Shown piece by piece: positions 7,759-15,499 of a stretch of 59,566 bases of DNA. How positions within the stretch are numbered: position 1 is the first letter of the stretch; every line of letters starts with the position of its first letter. The translations under genes and the position numbers were made by a program. The notes beneath the pieces are model-generated. The model was not told where the DNA came from. It worked only from the letters and a program-made list of their open reading frames with translations, and did no database searches. This DNA is from a virus, in IMG/VR virus record IMGVR_UViG_3300015263_001819, positions 1 to 59,566 of that record; one strand, 5' to 3'.

Positions 7759-7760
7759 CC

Positions 7761-8351
7761 ATGAACAAGCAAGAACGTTTCGACCGCCTCGATCGTTTCA
7801 TCGAGGAAGACCGCATCGTGCGGCATACGTGGGGCGACGGGCAAGAGCTTGCGTGCCTGCTTTTGGCCATCGCGCCGGAGGTGTCATACGAGGACGACAA
7901 CGGCCAGACGTACTCGTCGCCGATGCGTTGCCCGGCGGACGTACTCCCGAAGTGGATGGCGAAGTTGACGCCGTACATCGACGACTGTGGATCGGATACG
8001 GCGTGGCCGAAGACGATCCGACGCTACGCGCGCACGGTGCGCGCCGCCTCGATGACCTTCTCGGAAGAGCAGTGGGCGAAGGTGGAGCTGGCCGTACAGC
8101 TCGCTTTCCTGCACAAGTACGGGCACCGATTGGAAGGCCTGACATCCACCGTCGAGAATGCGTGCAGGGCGTGGGCGGCCGGCGAAGAAGCCTTCCCCGA
8201 CGCCGTCTATCCGTGCGGCTCCGATGTCACTGAACACGTATACGCGCCCGGCCTCTTACAGGTGCTAGACGGCCCACGCGAGTGGGACGACTTCACCGAC
8301 ATGCTTCTCTCGACGATCGAGCGGGAGTTGGGGGTACGCGCATGTGGATAA
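7761..8351 (+). CDS. hypothetical protein
   Basis: This 196-residue soluble protein starts at ATG 7761 right behind gaggagtgacc. It is rich in acidic residues and Trp, with predicted helices in the second half and three cysteines not arranged as a metal site. No family was recognised. It overlaps the next gene by 10 bp and lies in an operon of unknown genes between portal and MuF. Confidence 0.7.
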   Translation: MNKQERFDRLDRFIEEDRIVRHTWGDGQELACLLLAIAPEVSYEDDNGQTYSSPMRCPADVLPKWMAKLTPYIDDCGSDTAWPKTIRRYARTVRAASMTFSEEQWAKVELAVQLAFLHKYGHRLEGLTSTVENACRAWAAGEEAFPDAVYPCGSDVTEHVYAPGLLQVLDGPREWDDFTDMLLSTIERELGVRACG

Positions 8352-8761
8352 TCGTCGCCGTCGTCGCGGCGGTCGTGTTCGTGAAGTGGGCGTTCCGCGC
8401 CCGGGAGAGAAGGATCATGGAGGAAATGGAAGCGGCCGGCGGCGGCGAGTTGCGGTATTTCATGAAGGCGAAGGTCGGTCGGATCCTTCGCGACAACGAC
8501 GGCGTCCGTCTTGTGGTGATCGCGGTGATGTGCCCCGGCGTCCCGATTCCGGAAAGCCCGAACGAACTTGCGGTGCTGAACCTCGGTCGCGCGATGCGCA
8601 CCCCGACGCCTTTTCGCTTGACCGACGGCGGGCTTCACACTACGCTGCTCTTCTCGGGCGTATCGACCGACGTCTTCATTCCGTGGTCGGCGGTCTATCG
8701 CGCCTTTCCGTTGAACCCGACCGGCGGCGGCCGTCCGCCGCGTATCGCCCTCGCCGTATAG
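8342..8761 (+). CDS. membrane-anchored SspB-like protein
   Basis: This is a 139-residue protein. Residues 2-17 (WIIVAVVAAVVFVKWA) form one transmembrane helix followed by a basic stretch, giving N-out/C-in topology. Residues 53-122 follow the pattern of the ClpXP adaptor SspB: a strand ending in CPGVPIPE, then ELAVLNL, then GGLHTTLLFSGV and VFIPWSAVYRAF. In SspB the last part is the G-x-x-x-x-(V/I)-P-(F/W)-x-A-(V/I) strand lining the peptide groove. If correct, it could present tagged substrates to a host AAA+ protease from the membrane. A chance match to a small beta-rich fold cannot be excluded. Confidence 0.5.
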   Translation: MWIIVAVVAAVVFVKWAFRARERRIMEEMEAAGGGELRYFMKAKVGRILRDNDGVRLVVIAVMCPGVPIPESPNELAVLNLGRAMRTPTPFRLTDGGLHTTLLFSGVSTDVFIPWSAVYRAFPLNPTGGGRPPRIALAV

Positions 8762-8785
8762 CGGCCAAATCCGAAGGAGAACGAC

Positions 8786-9277
8786 ATGAAGATCCTAGCC
8801 AACGCCACCCCCGAAGAGATCTACCTTCTCAACAAAACGATGGACGCGCTTATTGAGGCGGCGGGCGACGCCGGCGGCGCGGAAGATTTGTCCGAGAAAT
8901 ATCACGAGGTCTTCAAGAAGATCGACCCGAAGGCCACCGCGTTCGTGGCGGCGGTGTGTGCGTCTATCTGCTCTCGTGTCAACGCGTTGTCGGACGACGC
9001 CTTGAGCGGCATGGGCGCCTCGAGTGAGTACAAGCTTCTGGACTTGCAGGGCTTGGACAGAGGCCCCTTCACGACGAGCATGTCGGAGATCCTACACGAG
9101 CGCCTCGGTGAGATGGGTCTGGACAAGTACGACTACCGCGCTTTGACGGCGAGATTGTTGACCACGATCTCGATTTTGGGCTTGATCGCGAAGGCAGCAG
9201 GCCGGGGCCTGGACACCGCGGCGCTGCTGCTCAAGACGGAATATCCGAAGATGTACGCCGCCGAAGGGGAAAAGTGA
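8786..9277 (+). CDS. hypothetical protein
   Basis: This 163-residue protein is mostly helical by composition. ATG 8786 is preceded by ccgaaggagaacgac. A hydrophobic Ala/Leu-rich stretch near 130-150 (TISILGLIAKAAGRGLDTAALLL) looks amphipathic rather than membrane-spanning. It shares a general layout, including a late helix with ALLLxxE, with the next gene (ALSLLALLV...AEALLRLE), so the two may be distant relatives. Function is unknown. Confidence 0.7.
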   Translation: MKILANATPEEIYLLNKTMDALIEAAGDAGGAEDLSEKYHEVFKKIDPKATAFVAAVCASICSRVNALSDDALSGMGASSEYKLLDLQGLDRGPFTTSMSEILHERLGEMGLDKYDYRALTARLLTTISILGLIAKAAGRGLDTAALLLKTEYPKMYAAEGEK

Positions 9278-10011
9278 TCGCCATGGCGACCTACGATCAC
9301 ATCCACCCCAAAGACGTCGACGAAGCCACCGAAGCGCTCGGACGCTTGGCCATCGCCGGCGCCGACGAGGAAGCCGCTTTCGAGGCGCTCGAGGGCGTCT
9401 CCTCGACGTCTCTCCGGTTGTTGGTCTCGCAATTCGCATCCGCCGACGCGCGAATCACCGAGTTGCAGCGCCAAGTCTACCGGATGCTGGCGGACTCGGA
9501 AGACTCCAAGCGGATCCTCGACATCACCGAGACCTCGGTCGGCGTCGGGACGTTGTCCGAGGCGTTGGGTCAAGCCTTGGCGAAGGCGGACCTTGACCGC
9601 GAGGCGTTGGTGAAAGGCGCCGCGAAGGCGATGGCGGCGTTGTCGCTCCTCGCGTTGTTGGTCGACCCGGTCCAGTCGAAGTGGGACGCCGCCGAAGCGC
9701 TTCTTCGCCTCGAGCGCGGCGAGCCTCTTCATCCCCCCGCCCCCGAACCCGCTTCGCCCACCGCCGAGATCTCCGAGGCGACCGTCTACGCCGCCGAGTG
9801 CGGCTCCGTCGACGAGATGCGCGCGTGCCTGGCGGCGGGGTGCACGATCCTCGATTTCTCGTACATGGTGCCTTACCGGCTCTACGCCACCCCTGAGGCG
9901 GCCGTCGCGGCGGGCGAGCATCGGAACTCCGGGCGATGGGTGTCGCTCCAATCTTACGACGCGGGCGCCGTGATCGGTGGCGGCCCTTACCAGGTCATAC
10001 GCCCATGTTGA
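9274..10011 (+). CDS. hypothetical protein
   Basis: This 245-residue protein starts at GTG 9274, overlapping the previous stop as GTGA; ATG 9283 is an alternative. Helical N-terminal two thirds are followed by a Pro-rich linker around residue 155 and a C-terminal domain containing VSLQSYDAGAVIGGGPYQVI. The N-terminal region may be related to the upstream gene. No family was recognised. Confidence 0.65.
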   Translation: MIAMATYDHIHPKDVDEATEALGRLAIAGADEEAAFEALEGVSSTSLRLLVSQFASADARITELQRQVYRMLADSEDSKRILDITETSVGVGTLSEALGQALAKADLDREALVKGAAKAMAALSLLALLVDPVQSKWDAAEALLRLERGEPLHPPAPEPASPTAEISEATVYAAECGSVDEMRACLAAGCTILDFSYMVPYRLYATPEAAVAAGEHRNSGRWVSLQSYDAGAVIGGGPYQVIRPC

Positions 10012-10166
10012 CGACCCATCGCATGGACGACGTTTCGCTCGAACTCACGAACGAGTGGGAGTTCGTGCGCGAGGACGAACTCGAGGCGTTCTTGGTGCGT
10101 CTGATAGAGTATCAGCGTGGCACCCGCGAAGCGTACCCTGAATCAAGTCCTAGCCGACAACACTGA
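10005..10166 (+). CDS. small acidic protein
   Basis: This 53-residue ORF starts at ATG 10005 (MLTTHRMDDVSLEL). It overlaps the end of the preceding gene by 7 bp and the start of the MuF-like gene by 50 bp. It is acidic with no recognised domain. The start depends on coupling, since no ribosome site is visible. Confidence 0.4.
   Translation: MLTTHRMDDVSLELTNEWEFVREDELEAFLVRLIEYQRGTREAYPESSPSRQH
10102..10110 (+). promoter_or_regulatory. extended -10 TGATAGAGT, leaderless spacing
   Basis: TAGAGT ends exactly 6 nt before GTG 10117, with TG one base upstream of the hexamer. Confidence 0.5.
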
Positions 10167-10932
10167 CCCGAGCCGGCGCCGGAGATCTAAGCGTCGCCCC
10201 CCGCGACGCAAAACCGCGCGCCTCGCGCCGGGTCCTTCAAAGAAGGCGATCGAAGCGTACTCGAGGGTGATGGCCTCATACGCCGCGCGCGTCGAGCGGC
10301 TCGTCATGCGTCACGTCATCTCGGCGCTTCCGGTGCTCGGCTCGGGCGACTACCTAGACCGTCGAGCGCTCGACGAAGGCCTCGACGCCTTGCAAGCCGC
10401 GCTCGACGAAGCCGCGGGCAAGACTCGGCGCAACGCGCGCGCCGCCGCGAGGCGGGCGTCTAGCCACGCTCGGCGAGGCGTCGAGAAGCTCTTCAATCTC
10501 GAGCGCCTACCGAACGACGCCCGTACGGCGGCGACGATCGACGTCTTCGTTCAGCGCAACGTCGACCTCATCCGGCGGATGGGCACCGACCAAGTCCGCC
10601 AAATCCGCTCGGCGGTGTTCAACCATCGCGAGGGCGAATCGCTGCGTAAGAAGATCCTCGACTCGTTGTGGGTCGCGCGCAACCGCGGCCAACTCATCGC
10701 CCGCGACCAAGTCCAGAAGCTGCATATCGAGACGGTCCGGGATTGGTCGCTCGCGGTCGGCTCGGATTCGTACGTGTATGTCACCCGCCGGGATGAGCGC
10801 GTACGCGAATCGCACCGCCCGCACGACGGGAAGGTGTTTCGGTGGAGTGACCCGCCATCGACCGGCCATCCGGGAACGCAACCGAATTGCCGATGTTTGG
10901 CTTTGCCATTCGAGGCGCTATCGGGTAACTAA
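10117..10932 (+). CDS. MuF-like head morphogenesis protein
   Basis: This is a 271-residue protein starting at GTG. The N-terminal 45 residues are strongly basic and a helical region follows. The C-terminal motif spans residues 216-262: YVTRRDERVRESHRPHDGKV, then HPGTQPNCRCLALPF. The D-x-R-V-R-x-x-H...G...NCRC pattern is diagnostic of the SPP1 gp7/Mu gpF family. These minor head proteins associate with the portal and often leave with the DNA. The position after portal fits. A TANNNT element 6 nt upstream suggests a leaderless transcript. Confidence 0.88.
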   Translation: MAPAKRTLNQVLADNTDPSRRRRSKRRPPRRKTARLAPGPSKKAIEAYSRVMASYAARVERLVMRHVISALPVLGSGDYLDRRALDEGLDALQAALDEAAGKTRRNARAAARRASSHARRGVEKLFNLERLPNDARTAATIDVFVQRNVDLIRRMGTDQVRQIRSAVFNHREGESLRKKILDSLWVARNRGQLIARDQVQKLHIETVRDWSLAVGSDSYVYVTRRDERVRESHRPHDGKVFRWSDPPSTGHPGTQPNCRCLALPFEALSGN

Positions 10933-10951
10933 AGCGTAGGAGGTTCGCGAC

Positions 10952-11131
10952 ATGGAAGTCGGAGAATACTACGCAAAGGCGCTCGAGGAAGCGCATCGAG
11001 GCAACTTCGTTGGGGCGGGGTATTTGCTCGCACGCGGCGACGCGAAGGGCGGCGATCCGCAAGCATCCGCCGACGCGTTCGCTCGAGTCATGCTCGCGCA
11101 ATCCCGCGCGGAGAAGGCGGGGGCGCGATGA
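10952..11131 (+). CDS. small protein, 59 residues
   Basis: ATG 10952 follows gtaggaggttcgcgac, one of the better ribosome sites in this region. The product is helical and Ala-rich, beginning MEVGEYYAKALEEAHRGNF. It resembles a single Sel1/TPR-like helical hairpin (AGYLLARGDAKGGDPQASADAF), but one repeat is not enough to assign a family. Its stop overlaps the next start (ATGA). Confidence 0.6.
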   Translation: MEVGEYYAKALEEAHRGNFVGAGYLLARGDAKGGDPQASADAFARVMLAQSRAEKAGAR

Positions 11132-11535
11132 AAGCCTTCTGGAGATCGGTGGTTGCCACCATGCCTAAATCGGCGACACGCAAGGCGAAGATCTTACGCG
11201 CGTTGATTCAGCTCGTGGGTGCTCTGCACGCATGGCTCTTGTCCAAGGAGGGACTGCCGACATGGCGATGTGTTGATGGTCGGGTGATGTTCATCCACGA
11301 GATGGGTACGGAGCACCTAGCCAACTCAGCGTTGCTGATGACGCGCCGGGAGGCTTTGTCCGCCAGCGACGTCGCCAAGCTCGAGGTCTTTCGTTCTACG
11401 TTGATGGACAGAATTGACGATGTCGAGGAGGACAAGACGTGCTCATCTAGAGCGCGCCGACGCACGCTAGGAAAGCTAGAACGCGCGCTGACTTGCGTGG
11501 AGTTGAAACTGCTCTCGAGAGGAGGCGCGCGATGA
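11128..11535 (+). CDS. hypothetical protein
   Basis: This 135-residue basic protein is translationally coupled to the genes on both sides by ATGA overlaps. Helices dominate and a Lys/Arg-rich N-terminus is present. No family was recognised. Confidence 0.6.
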   Translation: MKAFWRSVVATMPKSATRKAKILRALIQLVGALHAWLLSKEGLPTWRCVDGRVMFIHEMGTEHLANSALLMTRREALSASDVAKLEVFRSTLMDRIDDVEEDKTCSSRARRRTLGKLERALTCVELKLLSRGGAR

Positions 11536-11762
11536 ACGGCACGCTGGACGCGGAGACGATCGAGCACATCGCCGCGACGCTTGCATCCGTGATGTTCTTC
11601 GTCCGCGACGGGTGCTATCGATGGGCCCACAATCTACTCGACGAACTCACCGAAGACGTCTACGACACTCCCGTCTGCGACGCGCAAGACCGCGCGTTCG
11701 GTTTGATTCGAGGCGCTCGGGCGTTGATCTACTTTCGCGAGAGGGAGGCTTTCCGTGGTTGA
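11532..11762 (+). CDS. hypothetical small protein
   Basis: This 76-residue helical protein starts at ATG 11532 behind ggaggcgcgcg. It resembles the next ORF in size and layout (helix, aromatic/basic segment, helix), so the pair may be a diverged duplication. Function is unknown. Confidence 0.6.
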   Translation: MNGTLDAETIEHIAATLASVMFFVRDGCYRWAHNLLDELTEDVYDTPVCDAQDRAFGLIRGARALIYFREREAFRG

Positions 11763-11985
11763 CGTCGAAGCGGCTGCGATCAAACACTTGGCCGAGGGCA
11801 TATCCTTGGCGTCCGGGTTTATACGAGCAAAGAAGTACTTGGCGGCCGGTGCGCAGCTGGCCTTCATCGCTCACCAACTCGGCAAGCTGCCCGCCTGCGA
11901 ATTGAAGGGCAAAGCCCTCGAGCTGATTCATGCCGTGACGAACGCCGGCTTTCTCCTTGAAGACGGAGACCTCCGTGGACGATGA
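11755..11985 (+). CDS. hypothetical small protein
   Basis: This 76-residue GTG-initiated protein overlaps the previous gene by 8 bp. It is Ala/Leu-rich and helical with no recognised domain. Confidence 0.55.
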   Translation: MVDVEAAAIKHLAEGISLASGFIRAKKYLAAGAQLAFIAHQLGKLPACELKGKALELIHAVTNAGFLLEDGDLRGR

Positions 11986-12160
11986 GTACGTCTTCGACGC
12001 CCGGCACGTCATTCCGGTGTGCTCGGGGTGCGGCGGGACGACCGGGTGCGCCCATTGCGGCGGCACCGGCACCGACGGTCACGCCCGAGACGAGGACCCG
12101 GACGTGCTAACCTACCTTCAATGGTTGAGGGATTCTTCGTCGATCGGGCCGGAACGCTAG
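11975..12160 (+). CDS. small DnaJ-type zinc-knuckle protein
   Basis: This 61-residue protein starts at GTG 11975 behind cggagacctcc. Residues 16-34 read CSGCGGTTGCAHCGGTG, two CxxCxG units as in the DnaJ zinc-binding region, likely binding one zinc. Two other small proteins in the window (32910 and 48767) carry similar pairs. The gene extends 40 bp past the start of the protease gene at 12121. Confidence 0.6.
   Translation: MDDEYVFDARHVIPVCSGCGGTTGCAHCGGTGTDGHARDEDPDVLTYLQWLRDSSSIGPER
12105..12113 (+). promoter_or_regulatory. extended -10 TGCTAACCT, leaderless spacing
   Basis: TAACCT ends 7 nt before ATG 12121 of the protease/scaffold gene, and no ribosome site is present. Confidence 0.6.
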
Positions 12161-13209
12161 GGCGCCTAGAGCAAACCCCACAAGGCGGGTATCGTGCTCC
12201 GGCCGTCGTCGCCCGAACGGGCATCCTTCGCTACACCGCCGGCGAGCTTCGTCGGATGGGCCTCCCGCTCGCTTCGGAAGTCCGAGACACCGAGATCCTT
12301 CGGGTTTACAACCCGCCCGAAGTGGTCCAATCGGCGCTCGACTCTCTCGCCGACGCCCCCGTGACTCGCGACCACCCCTCCCGGTTCGTGACCCCCGAGA
12401 CGTTCGCTCAAGTCGCCCGCGGGACGGTTTCCGCGGGCTCGCCGGCGTTCAACGGCACCGAACTCTCGGCTACCCTCGTCATCCAAGACGCGGCGCTGCT
12501 CGCCGAGATCGAGAGCGGCGTCCGACGCGAAATCTCTTTGGGTTACCGATGCTTGACGGCCATGGAGGCCGGTCAGACTCCCGACGGGGAGAGTTACGAC
12601 GCCATCCGATCGTCGATGGTCGTAAACCATGTAGCGATAGTCCCGAGGGGCCGAGCCGGGCAAAAAGTATGCCTTGCGCTAGACTCTGAATGGATTCCGC
12701 CGCAAGAGCCAGGAGATGCAACGATGAAGCTGAAGGTAAAGGGGGCCGAAGTGTCGGCCGAAGATGCGCAGGCCGCGGTTGATGCCGCTCTCGTAGAGGC
12801 CAACGACGCGCTCCGCGCCGCCGAAGCCCGCGCCGCGGTCGCCGAAGCGAAGCTCTCCGACGTCAAGGCGCTTTGCGACGCGAAGGACGCCGAGATCGAG
12901 GCTCTGAAGGCAAAGACCACGGAAGAGGCCATCGACGCGATCGTCGAAGCGCGCGCTGCCAAGGCGGCGGCGGCGGCCGAAGCCGAGAAGCGTCGGAGCG
13001 TGGTCAAAGCCCGCGGCATCGACGTCGAGGGCAAGCCCGCGGAGTTCATCGACGCCGCATACGAACTCATCCAGAAGGATGACGGTTCGTCGCTTATCCT
13101 CGGGCGCGCGCCCGCCGCGCCGGTGAACGCCGCCGATTCGGCCAAGCCGAAGGCGCCCAAGACCTCTTCGCGCGACCGCATGAAGGCTCGCCTCCGCGCC
13201 GCGAAGTAA
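12121..13209 (+). CDS. DUF2213-type head maturation protease fused to scaffold
   Basis: This is a 362-residue protein. Residues 1-190 match the DUF2213 prohead protease layout, with VTRDHPSRFVTPETF (catalytic-type His), GVRREISLGYRC (Ser region) and MVVNHVAIVPRGRAG. From about residue 200 onward the sequence is an Ala/Glu/Lys-rich coiled coil (ALVEANDALRAAEARAAVAE) with a basic C-terminus, as expected for a scaffold. The full-length product would cleave scaffold and capsid delta regions. Methionine at 12724 has its own ribosome site, giving a probable second scaffold-only product. The capsid gene and its cement protein follow. Confidence 0.85.
   Translation: MVEGFFVDRAGTLGRLEQTPQGGYRAPAVVARTGILRYTAGELRRMGLPLASEVRDTEILRVYNPPEVVQSALDSLADAPVTRDHPSRFVTPETFAQVARGTVSAGSPAFNGTELSATLVIQDAALLAEIESGVRREISLGYRCLTAMEAGQTPDGESYDAIRSSMVVNHVAIVPRGRAGQKVCLALDSEWIPPQEPGDATMKLKVKGAEVSAEDAQAAVDAALVEANDALRAAEARAAVAEAKLSDVKALCDAKDAEIEALKAKTTEEAIDAIVEARAAKAAAAAEAEKRRSVVKARGIDVEGKPAEFIDAAYELIQKDDGSSLILGRAPAAPVNAADSAKPKAPKTSSRDRMKARLRAAK
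12724..13209 (+). CDS. internal-start scaffold product (in frame)
   Basis: ATG 12724 is preceded by caggagatgcaacg, a good Shine-Dalgarno sequence inside the protease gene. It would yield a 161-residue scaffold starting MKLKVKGAEVSAEDAQ. Nested scaffolds of this kind are known in lambda (C/Nu3). The second start is inferred from the site, the domain boundary and this precedent. Confidence 0.55.
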   Translation: MKLKVKGAEVSAEDAQAAVDAALVEANDALRAAEARAAVAEAKLSDVKALCDAKDAEIEALKAKTTEEAIDAIVEARAAKAAAAAEAEKRRSVVKARGIDVEGKPAEFIDAAYELIQKDDGSSLILGRAPAAPVNAADSAKPKAPKTSSRDRMKARLRAAK

Positions 13210-13233
13210 GCCCGAGCCGCGGAACTCCCCGAG

Positions 13234-13269
13234 AAGCCCGTCGACCCACCAAGGTCGCACGGGCTTTTT
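13234..13269 (+). terminator. rho-independent terminator after scaffold
   Basis: AAGCCCGT (13234-13241) pairs with ACGGGCTT (13259-13266), running into five T residues. Confidence 0.85.
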
Positions 13270-13283
13270 GGCACTTGACCGTA

Positions 13284-13292
13284 TGCTAGGAT
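13284..13292 (+). promoter_or_regulatory. extended -10 TGCTAGGAT for cement gene
   Basis: This element lies between a terminator and the cement gene, giving a roughly 45-nt leader before ATG 13345. TTGACC at 13275 is too close to serve as its -35. Confidence 0.6.
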
Positions 13293-13344
13293 ACGGAAAG
13301 TACCGGCCGCGAATGTGTGAACGGCCTTCGACACCGAGGACAGA

Positions 13345-14247
13345 ATGCCCGTAATGCAGAGTACGTATTCCGACGCGCCCGGTCAGGGTTACCTGGGTCA
13401 GCTCATCAATTCGGCGGCCCCCCGCGCCATCCGAGCGCGCATCGCTCGCGGCTACGTGGACGCCGGCTACGCGGTGTTCCGCGCCGCGGCGGCCTTCGCC
13501 GGCTTCGGAACGTCGGGCACGAGCGACCCGGGCGAGATCTTCCAGCGCCCGAGTCCCGCGGCCGCGGCCGACGTCGACGCGTTGATCACGTCCATCACGA
13601 CCTCGACTTCGGTGCAGACCCTCGAGACGACCGACTTCGATGGCGTGGTGGGCCTCGATGAGATGTTCCCGCCCCGGCGCGTTACGCTGACCCTCAGCAA
13701 CCATGCGGACTGGGATGCGACCACGGCGGTCGTGACCGGCATCGATGCCGACACGAACCTCGAGGTCACCGAGAACCTCTCGATCCCCGACACCGGCAAC
13801 ACGACGTTGACCACGACCGGCTACTTCAAGTCGGTCTCGAAGCTGGTAATCCCCGCGCAGTCCGGCACCGGCGGCACGGCGACCTTCGGCATCGCGGCCA
13901 TGGCGACGCTGACGGCGGCGGACTTCGACGGCGTCGCCAAGCGTGACCTCGTCAAGCGCACCTTCTCGGCGGACGACGTCGCAAACGGCGTGGCGACGAC
14001 CACGGCGGACTTCGTCGACAACGAGACCGTCTCGGTGGTCCGCGTCGGGTCGCTGTGGGTGTACGCGGAAGAGGCCGTGAACGAAGGGGATTCGGTCTAC
14101 GTCCGCATCGCCTCCGGCGCCGGCGGAACCCACCTCGGAGCCTTCCGCAACGACTCGGATTCGAGCACGTGCGTCCAGCTCACGAACGCCTACTTCCGGG
14201 CCAAGGCATCGGCCGCGGGCCCCGTGCAGCTGACGATCCTCGCCTAA
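13345..14247 (+). CDS. capsid cement/decoration protein (gp24-like)
   Basis: This 300-residue protein sits immediately before the major capsid gene. The N-terminus (YSDAPGQGYLGQLINSAAPR) and the C-terminal GDSVYVRIASGAGGTHLGAF...RNDSDSST...AYFRAKASAAGPVQLTIL match the pattern of phage structural cement proteins that stabilise the shell. The middle is a Thr/Ser-rich beta region with a repeated DFDGV motif (TTDFDGVVGLDEM, AADFDGVAKRDLV). Terminators on both sides give it its own transcript, as expected for a protein needed in hundreds of copies. Confidence 0.75.
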   Translation: MPVMQSTYSDAPGQGYLGQLINSAAPRAIRARIARGYVDAGYAVFRAAAAFAGFGTSGTSDPGEIFQRPSPAAAADVDALITSITTSTSVQTLETTDFDGVVGLDEMFPPRRVTLTLSNHADWDATTAVVTGIDADTNLEVTENLSIPDTGNTTLTTTGYFKSVSKLVIPAQSGTGGTATFGIAAMATLTAADFDGVAKRDLVKRTFSADDVANGVATTTADFVDNETVSVVRVGSLWVYAEEAVNEGDSVYVRIASGAGGTHLGAFRNDSDSSTCVQLTNAYFRAKASAAGPVQLTILA

Positions 14248-14269
14248 GGACACCCCGTAGTGCCGCCTG

Positions 14270-14302
14270 AGAGCCGCCTCGCTACCCGCTGGGCGGCTCT
14301 TT
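14270..14302 (+). terminator. rho-independent terminator after cement gene
   Basis: AGAGCCGCC (14270-14278) pairs with GGCGGCTCT (14292-14300), followed by TT. Confidence 0.75.
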
Positions 14303-14324
14303 GCGTAAGGCACTTCACATGACG

Positions 14325-14333
14325 TGCTAGATT
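14325..14333 (+). promoter_or_regulatory. extended -10 TGCTAGATT for capsid gene
   Basis: The element precedes a leader of about 45 nt that contains a small GCCCG/CGGGC hairpin and GAGGAG at 14372-14377, 7 nt before GTG 14385. Unlike many other genes here, the capsid message therefore has a leader. Confidence 0.6.
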
Positions 14334-14384
14334 GCATGTAGATTCTAGCCCGCGAGGCCGGGCGCACTAAAGAGGAGATCCCGC

Positions 14385-15416
14385 GTGGCTGAATACGTTC
14401 CGACTCAAGTCTACGATGCTGAGAGCTTCGAGGCCATCGACTCCGTGAAGGATGTCAACGGCGCGATCCTCGATGCGGTCCGCAACTTCAACCAAGCCTT
14501 GCCGGTGGGCGAGGCCGTGGACGACAACGAGAGCGTCATCTTCGCACGCCAGCTCGAGACCGTCAAGAACCGCGTCTACGAGATCCAGTACCCCGCGCTC
14601 CGCGGCCGGTCGTTCGTGCCGATGTCGAATGAGGCGGGGCCGAACACGAAGTATATCACCTACCGCGTGTGGGACAAGGTCACCTCAGCGGCGCTGATCT
14701 CCGACTACTCGACCGACTTCCCGAGTGTCTCGGCGAGCGCGCGCGAGCTGACGATCAAGTTCCACGACTACGGCAACTCGTTCGAGTACTCGATTCCGGA
14801 GCTGCGCGAGGCGCGTGAAGCCGGCGTCCCGCTCGACTCGAAGATGGCGGCGCTTTCTCGCGAAGGCATGGAGCGCGAGATCGACGCGGCCATCGCGTTC
14901 GGCGAGCCGGCCATCCGCACCTACGGATTGCTGAACCACCCGAACGTCGCGCTCGTGACGCTGCCCAACGGCCAGTGGACGACTTCGGCGACCGGCCTGC
15001 AAATGCTCGAGGATTTGAACGCGATGGTGTCCGCCGTCGAGGTCGACTCGAAGGACATCGAGAGCGTCACGAACGTGGTGATGGGTGTGGCGGACTACCG
15101 GCGCATCTCCACGACCTACGTGGACTCGGCGGGCGGGCGCGACACCGTTCTCCAGGCCTTCATGGCGCAGAACCCCGGCGTGACGGTCGACAAGTGGACC
15201 AAGGCGGAGCTGGCGTCGGCCGACGGCACGGGCTCGCGCATCGTGGCCTACTCGAAGCGCCCCGAGGTCCTCGAGTTCGAGATGGGTCTCGAGTACGAGA
15301 TCTACGGTCCGCAGGCCCACGCCTTCGTGCTGAAGTTCTTCGCTCGCGGCCGATGGGCCGGCCTCACGGTGCACCGCCCGAACGCGATCAAGTACGCCGA
15401 CGACCACAACGGCTAA
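14385..15416 (+). CDS. major capsid protein (DUF2184 type, HK97 fold)
   Basis: This 343-residue protein starts at GTG with a strong GAGGAG site. Sequence features fit DUF2184 capsid proteins: an N-terminal arm, FARQLETVKNRVYEIQYPAL, then KITYRVWDKV and the E-loop region. AFGEPAIRTYGLLNHPNVAL and the C-terminal EYEIYGPQAHAFVLKFFARGRWAGLTVHRP follow. It has its own promoter and terminator, consistent with very high expression. No separate delta domain is seen, in keeping with the upstream scaffold. Confidence 0.9.
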   Translation: MAEYVPTQVYDAESFEAIDSVKDVNGAILDAVRNFNQALPVGEAVDDNESVIFARQLETVKNRVYEIQYPALRGRSFVPMSNEAGPNTKYITYRVWDKVTSAALISDYSTDFPSVSASARELTIKFHDYGNSFEYSIPELREAREAGVPLDSKMAALSREGMEREIDAAIAFGEPAIRTYGLLNHPNVALVTLPNGQWTTSATGLQMLEDLNAMVSAVEVDSKDIESVTNVVMGVADYRRISTTYVDSAGGRDTVLQAFMAQNPGVTVDKWTKAELASADGTGSRIVAYSKRPEVLEFEMGLEYEIYGPQAHAFVLKFFARGRWAGLTVHRPNAIKYADDHNG

Positions 15417-15440
15417 GCGCCCCGGCGCCCGCGCCAGAAG

Positions 15441-15466
15441 GCCGCTCCCCCGGGGGCGGCTTTTTT
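15441..15466 (+). terminator. strong terminator after capsid gene
   Basis: GCCGCTCCCC pairs with GGGGGCGGC (15441-15460), followed by six T residues (15461-15466). Confidence 0.85.
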
Positions 15467-15492
15467 CGTTTGCGTCGCCGGTCGAGTTCGCG

Positions 15493-15498
15493 TAGGTT
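15493..15498 (+). promoter_or_regulatory. candidate -10 TAGGTT
   Basis: TAGGTT would start transcription near 15505, inside the first strand of the RNA fold at 15500-15655. It lacks the TGC extension. Confidence 0.35.
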
Positions 15499-15499
15499 C

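Noticed and set aside
13275-13280. TTGACC as -35 of the cement promoter
   Set aside because: Only 6 bp separate it from the -10, far short of the usual 17.
12679-14367. 562-residue minus-strand ORF
   Set aside because: Spans two genes, two terminators and promoters on the other strand. Composition is that of a reverse-frame shadow.
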